Shown one piece after another: positions 5,090-7,974 of a stretch of 7,974 nucleotides of DNA. The translations under genes were made by a program, and so were the position numbers. Positions within the stretch are counted from its first letter, which is position 1; every line of letters begins with the position of its first letter. A model generated the notes under the pieces. That model was not told where the DNA came from. It ran no database searches and saw nothing but the letters and a program-made list of their open reading frames with translations. This DNA is from Candidatus Pacearchaeota archaeon (lineage in GTDB: Archaea > Nanoarchaeota > Nanoarchaeia > Pacearchaeales > GW2011-AR1), in NCBI GenBank assembly GCA_002690445.1, contig NZER01000308.1, positions 1 to 7,974 of the forward strand, written 5' to 3'.

Positions 5090-5743
5090 ATGGAGAATAA
5101 CACTGAACAAGTCAACCTGCCAAGACAAAAGCTACGTCAGCGATGGATTGTGCTAATCATTTTCGCTGTCGTGGCAATGCTTCTCGCTGGATTCTTGAGG
5201 GTTTATCATGGAGGTGGACTCGGATTCCATATAGTAGCCAAAGATAGTTTCTCTTTCAGCGATACAATTGTAAACTTGGACAATATTCTCGGCCAACCTC
5301 GCCTCGTGGTCATGTTGCGGCATCCCGACGTTGTAAGGCAGCTTGAGGAGATGGGTATTATCGAAACACTGGAACAGGCAATCGAAACACTGGAACAGGC
5401 ATCAGAGCAAATAATGCGAGAGATTGACGAAGCGATAGAAGGCGATATTAGCGACAATGTCAATCTAGTGGGTAGGGAGCACAATGGTACTTGGAGCCTT
5501 TTTGAATGGAAACAGGATGAACTCGGCCTCCGATATTTGACAGGAACCGTAGCCAACCGTTCTTCGAATGAGTATTCATTCGTGCAAATTGACTTCTATC
5601 TTTATGATAAGACTGGGGCTCAAGTAGGGAGCACATCTGCCTTTATCAGTAATTTGGAGCCTTATGGTACATGGAAGTTTGAAGCTCTTGTTCTTGAAGA
5701 GAACGCAGTACGGGCAAAATTCAAAGGGGTCACAGGTTTCTAG
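5090..5743 (+). CDS. Membrane-anchored FxLYD-domain protein with a coiled-coil segment, 217 aa
   Basis: A basic N-terminus (PRQKLRQR, 11-18) precedes one strongly hydrophobic segment at about 19-38, which fits a signal anchor with the rest outside the membrane. There is no lipobox Cys. Residues about 83-118 are helical and acidic, and include a perfect heptad duplication IETLEQA-IETLEQA (91-104), consistent with a coiled coil. The C-terminal domain (about 147-212) has YLTGTVANRSS followed by FYLYD at 169-173, the signature of FxLYD domains. These are beta-sandwich modules found on bacterial envelope proteins, usually of unknown role. The start has only a modest GAGG about 9 nt upstream. It has its own promoter and lies after the integrase. 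Cargo that modifies the cell surface is possible but unproven. Confidence 0.85.
   Translation: MENNTEQVNLPRQKLRQRWIVLIIFAVVAMLLAGFLRVYHGGGLGFHIVAKDSFSFSDTIVNLDNILGQPRLVVMLRHPDVVRQLEEMGIIETLEQAIETLEQASEQIMREIDEAIEGDISDNVNLVGREHNGTWSLFEWKQDELGLRYLTGTVANRSSNEYSFVQIDFYLYDKTGAQVGSTSAFISNLEPYGTWKFEALVLEENAVRAKFKGVTGF
5360..5401 (+). repeat. Perfect 21-bp tandem duplication in coding sequence
   Basis: The 21-bp unit at 5360-5380 is repeated exactly at 5381-5401. It is in frame and encodes IETLEQA twice, adding exactly one heptad to the predicted coiled coil. Lack of any base difference suggests the duplication is recent or actively variable. Confidence 0.95.
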
Positions 5744-5878
5744 AGGTGTCCTTTGTCACACAAGTCCTATTGGTGTAGTTACGTAAGCCTTTTGTCAAAA
5801 CTCACAAATTTTCCGGAGGGTAAAATTTCGGCCTTCGAGCACTGACCGTTGGATGACTATTTTGCCAAACAAACCCAT
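5744..5878. other. Convergent intergenic region with weak inverted repeats
   Basis: This gap separates the end of the FxLYD gene from the end of the leftward 187-aa gene. It contains TTTTG/CAAAA (5790-5800) and an AT-only 7-bp repeat AAATTTT/AAAATTT (5806-5812 and 5822-5828). Neither makes a GC-rich stem with a T-tract, so a terminator is only possible by position. No convincing gene is present. Confidence 0.4.
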
Positions 5879-6442
5879 TTACCCTTCGTGTGGTGTGTCT
5901 ATGTCTATGGCCGCCGGTGCGGGTGGTTTTGCCCCTCCCCTCGCCATCTGTAATCTTATCAACTCATGAACAGCTTTGTAGATTTGCCTTTCGATAGCGG
6001 CCTCATATCTCATAATCTTCTCCGTGTAATCGCTGGCTATCATGTTTCGATAGGCTCGTCTTTCGGTCTGCTCTTCAGATTCTTGGGGAAGGCTGGGGAG
6101 GAGGTCAGCAAAGGGGTCGGGGTTGCCCGCTATTGCCTGTGTGTATTCCCACTCCATAGTTTGCCTTTCCACCATCAGTGCCCTTTTGAGTCTCCAGATG
6201 TTGGACACGATGCGGTCAACTAAAATTATCTCAAGCTCTCCCTGAGGCCGGAGTTCTGCTATCAGCTTTACCTCAAGCTCGGCTAGAGTCTCTGCGCTCT
6301 CTCTAGCAAGCAATACCTCACAGGAGAGAAGCCCGTGTTTTAGAGCATTGAGCCGGACCAATGCCTTGCCTTCTAGAGTCTTTACGCCGCCTTTTTTCGC
6401 GTTCTCTCGATTTGCTTTGAGTTGTTTCTCTGTTACCGCCAT
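5879..6442 (-). CDS. Conserved hypothetical protein of the NALKHGL-motif family, 187 aa
   Basis: The N-terminus has the layout KQLKANRENAKKGG-VKTLEGKA-RLNALKHGLLS (residues 6-39). This corresponds to a widespread uncharacterised bacterial family whose consensus I recall as ANRRNA-STGP-TPEGKA-NALKHGL. It is highly basic and may bind nucleic acid. After it come RPQGELEIILVDRIVSNIWRLKRA (helical, about 65-88), an acidic Pro-rich segment (about 105-122) and a second helical region ending in an Ala/Pro-rich tail. There is no catalytic motif, signal peptide or membrane segment. ATG 6440-6442 is preferred because AGGAG lies 7 nt upstream; a TTG one codon earlier is less well placed. It is transcribed away from the putative origin, whose three TTTAT dyads lie in its upstream region, so it may be regulated by, or act at, those sites. 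Confidence 0.8.
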   Translation of the reverse strand: MAVTEKQLKANRENAKKGGVKTLEGKALVRLNALKHGLLSCEVLLARESAETLAELEVKLIAELRPQGELEIILVDRIVSNIWRLKRALMVERQTMEWEYTQAIAGNPDPFADLLPSLPQESEEQTERRAYRNMIASDYTEKIMRYEAAIERQIYKAVHELIRLQMARGGAKPPAPAAIDIDTPHEG

Positions 6443-6461
6443 CAATATACTCCTGTTTTCA

Positions 6462-6535
6462 AGCTGTTTATCAGCTGTTATTCCACCTGTTTATCAGGCA
6501 AATTGCCAAGTATTGTTTTCCGATTGTTTATCAAT
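6462..6535. repeat. Three TGTTTATCA repeats, each a small dyad with conserved loop and different stems
   Basis: TGTTTATCA occurs at 6465-6473, 6488-6496 and 6525-6533. Each is the centre of an inverted repeat around the invariant TTTAT: AGCTG/CAGCT (6462-6476), CCTG/CAGG (6486-6498) and ATTG/CAAT (6523-6535). The outer bases change on both sides together. They lie between the AT-rich origin candidate and the 187-aa gene. I read them as iteron-like binding sites or small single-strand hairpins. A role as leader RNA structures of the 187-aa gene is an alternative. Confidence 0.7.
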
Positions 6536-6544
6536 TTGTTCACG

Positions 6545-6653
6545 ATGCATCACTAGCACCACTAAAACGCCATTTTTCACCTTTATAAATTGTCACCTAT
6601 AAGGCTATATATACTTTTTGAAAAACGCTAATCTAGTGGTGACAGTGGTGCAT
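6545..6653. other. Candidate replication origin: 20-bp imperfect inverted repeat around an AT-rich core
   Basis: The left arm (6545-6564) and right arm (6634-6653) are reverse complements at 17 of 20 positions; the arms are built on CACCACTA/TAGTGGTG units. The 69 bp between them are AT-rich, with TTTATAAAT, a near-repeated TCACCT-TATAA (6577-6588 and 6593-6602) and TATATATA (about 6606-6613). The right arm begins 3 nt after the replication gene stop. Position next to the initiator gene, an AT-rich core, flanking symmetry and adjacent iteron-like dyads are all typical of plasmid origins. There is no experimental or homology support. Confidence 0.6.
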
Positions 6654-6655
6654 AA

Positions 6656-7974
6656 TCACTTCGAGAAACGATAAACGACCTTACTCCCCCGCTTAATACT
6701 TTTCTCCCAATCCAACCCAAAGACTCTTGCCAAGTTGTGCCTGACATTCGTTAGGTGCATCGCAAGACTTCGAGCATTCTTGAAGGGGAAGTAGAGCCCT
6801 CCTTCCTGTGATAGTGTGCTCCATTCGCCATAAAGCTGCGCTGGGGTTAGCCAGACATCCTTCCCACTTTGCCACTCCTCGATTATGGCTGGTAGCGGCG
6901 AATCCTCCAGGAGAGCCTCATCCTGAAAAGTAGTGAGTCCTTGGAGTAGCGGCTCAACCTTGTCCCTCCCTTCTATTCGCTCTATCAATGAAGCCCAATC
7001 CGCCATCCTGAAGGTGCTATCGGGGGGAGGCTCTAGCAACTTGGGGATTAAGGCATTAAGCTCAAGGATAAGGCCATCCCACATCCTGTCTCGTAGCCCC
7101 TTCACCATGCGGAGGAGCTTGCTCTCCGGCGTCTTGCTTGGTCGCTTTTTCAGCCGGAGAATAATCAACCTTTCCGCTAGGGCGCTATCGTCAATTGGCG
7201 GGTTAATTGACGTGAAAGCCACAAAACATCGTGGGGTGAAACTGACCTGGGTGTTGGTGGTGTATAGCTTCCTGAGAGAGATTGTCTGGCCGGTTGCCGC
7301 CCGCTTGAGCTCCGGGATGACCCATTTGGGCGTCTTATCGCTCTCAAGGTCATCGAGCGCCAGTAGGTGGTTAGCCGATAGGGAAGCCCAGAAGTCATCC
7401 TGACCTCGTATGGTGTCGAGGTCTCCGTTGCCATAAAGGAAGTGCAGAAGCCTTCGTAGAAAGAGGCTCTTGCCAGAGCCAGCATCCCCGGTCAGGCATA
7501 GTATTGGCTTGGTGGGAAGTTCCTCGGTGAAAAAGAGGCTCAATACCCAGAACTTAGCCACCTCCCTTTGCTGCTCTGGTCTTAGGGCTACAAGCTCACC
7601 TATCTCGAAGTTAAGGTCATCGGTGAGATATGCCCAAGGCGAGATGGCCTTCTCCAAATCAGGCTTGAAGGGTTGTTGCCACTTCTCCCTAGCAAAGTAA
7701 ACCCCGTCGTCGCCATTGCTGGCCCTCTTGATGGTTTTACCGTCCAGCTTTAGTGTCTCGCCGTCTCCCATATCAATGTAGAGGATACCACTGGCTCTAT
7801 CCCAATGGGTTAGGCGATAAACCTCTACTTTCTTCCCTTCAGTAAGGGCTTCATTCTCCAGGCTAGACAGGGCATATCTGCCCTCGGTCTCGGTGGGGTT
7901 CAGCCCGAACTGCCTTTCAATTAGCGCCTTAAAGTCGGGGGCATCCAAGGGGATAACCGAGCCATTGAAGTAGA
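6656..7974 (-). CDS. Replication protein, C-terminal part: SF3-like/D5-type helicase domain of the primase-helicase fusion
   Basis: This is the C-terminal part of the 775-aa protein that begins at 1108; the frame enters from the right edge. In whole-protein numbering the Walker A motif is GDAGSGKS (499-506, K505), the Walker B motif is LLALDD (540-545, D544 and D545), and the sensor-like motif is VAFTSINPP with N594. A likely arginine finger follows at R605 (AERLIILRL). The order and spacing match superfamily-3-like helicases of plasmid and viral initiators, which melt the origin and unwind DNA as hexamers. The segment before the ATPase (LFYFNGSVIPL, about 335-345) resembles the lead-in region of D5-type helicases. 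The last about 100 residues probably form a winged-helix DNA-binding tail; this is a guess from length and position. The TGA stop lies 3 nt before the right arm of the inverted repeat in the putative origin. The TTG at 7946-7948 that would open a shorter frame is an internal Leu codon. Confidence 0.9.
   Translation of the reverse strand, partial: YFNGSVIPLDAPDFKALIERQFGLNPTETEGRYALSSLENEALTEGKKVEVYRLTHWDRASGILYIDMGDGETLKLDGKTIKRASNGDDGVYFAREKWQQPFKPDLEKAISPWAYLTDDLNFEIGELVALRPEQQREVAKFWVLSLFFTEELPTKPILCLTGDAGSGKSLFLRRLLHFLYGNGDLDTIRGQDDFWASLSANHLLALDDLESDKTPKWVIPELKRAATGQTISLRKLYTTNTQVSFTPRCFVAFTSINPPIDDSALAERLIILRLKKRPSKTPESKLLRMVKGLRDRMWDGLILELNALIPKLLEPPPDSTFRMADWASLIERIEGRDKVEPLLQGLTTFQDEALLEDSPLPAIIEEWQSGKDVWLTPAQLYGEWSTLSQEGGLYFPFKNARSLAMHLTNVRHNLARVFGLDWEKSIKRGSKVVYRFSK
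7876..7974. repeat. Terminal direct repeat, right copy (circular contig overlap)
   Basis: This is an exact copy of bases 1-99. Position 7876 is equivalent to position 1 of the circle. It codes for residues around 337-369 of the primase-helicase, upstream of the ATPase domain. Confidence 0.93.

Noticed and set aside
5206..5556. Minus-strand open frame of 116 codons
   Set aside because: Shadow of the FxLYD gene; composition dominated by Ser/Ile/Cys runs produced by the opposite-strand heptad repeat.
5795..5878. 27-codon minus-strand frame starting immediately after the stop of the 187-aa gene
   Set aside because: Weak upstream GAAGGG at poor spacing and no family match. Could be a coupled microprotein, but evidence is too thin to list.
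6462..6535. CRISPR array
   Set aside because: Only three 9-bp repeats with unequal spacing (23 and 37 bp) and no cas genes; better explained as dyad or iteron sites.
6933..7403. Plus-strand open frame of 156 codons
   Set aside because: Antisense to the helicase domain; its length follows from the codon use of the real gene.

Overview
The first 99 bases (1-99) are repeated exactly as the last 99 (7876-7974). A gene that runs off the left edge on the minus strand continues in frame from the right edge. The simplest reading is that the window is a complete circular molecule of 7875 bp, linearised inside its replication gene with a 99-bp assembly overlap. It carries a primase-helicase replication gene, a candidate origin, a tyrosine integrase and a tRNA-derived attachment site. 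I see no relaxase, conjugation, terminase, capsid or portal gene. I read it as a small integrative plasmid or satellite-like element, not a phage genome. Strong Shine-Dalgarno sequences and sigma70-like promoters point to a bacterial host. The roughly half-GC composition and the protein families (DUF4177, FxLYD, zinc-ribbon proteins, Prim-Pol-helicase) would fit Chloroflexota (Dehalococcoidia) or Firmicutes, but the sequence does not settle the phylum.

Layout. Minus strand, leftward from a divergent promoter region at about 1800-1857: a 70-aa XRE repressor-like protein (1578-1790), a 12-bp hairpin, a 128-aa unknown protein (1101-1487), then a 775-aa Prim-Pol/helicase fusion that starts at 1108, crosses the circle junction and ends at 6656. 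Just past its stop lies a candidate origin (6462-6653): a 20-bp imperfect inverted repeat around an AT-rich core, next to three small dyads that share the loop TTTAT but have different, compensating stems. Beyond this is a 187-aa protein of a common uncharacterised family (5879-6442).

Plus strand, rightward from the same divergent region: a 319-aa zinc-finger protein whose mRNA may be leaderless (1843-2802), a 58-aa DUF4177 protein (2804-2980), a 47-aa small basic protein that appears to carry two compensating frameshifts (3025-3168), a 175-aa two-zinc-site protein (3185-3712), and the integrase (3873-4925). A separate promoter then drives a membrane-anchored FxLYD protein (5090-5743).

The most unusual part is the recombination module. 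The attachment site is a copy of the 3' half of a CAT-anticodon (Met-type) tRNA, read antisense and in frame inside the 5' end of the integrase gene. Six exact copies of GTTAAGCA flank it in both orientations and look like integrase arm-type sites, two of them inside the coding sequence. Integration at a host tRNA-Met gene would regenerate the tRNA and cut the integrase gene away from its promoter, ribosome binding site and first codons. This resembles the archaeal SSV-type arrangement, in a setting that looks bacterial.
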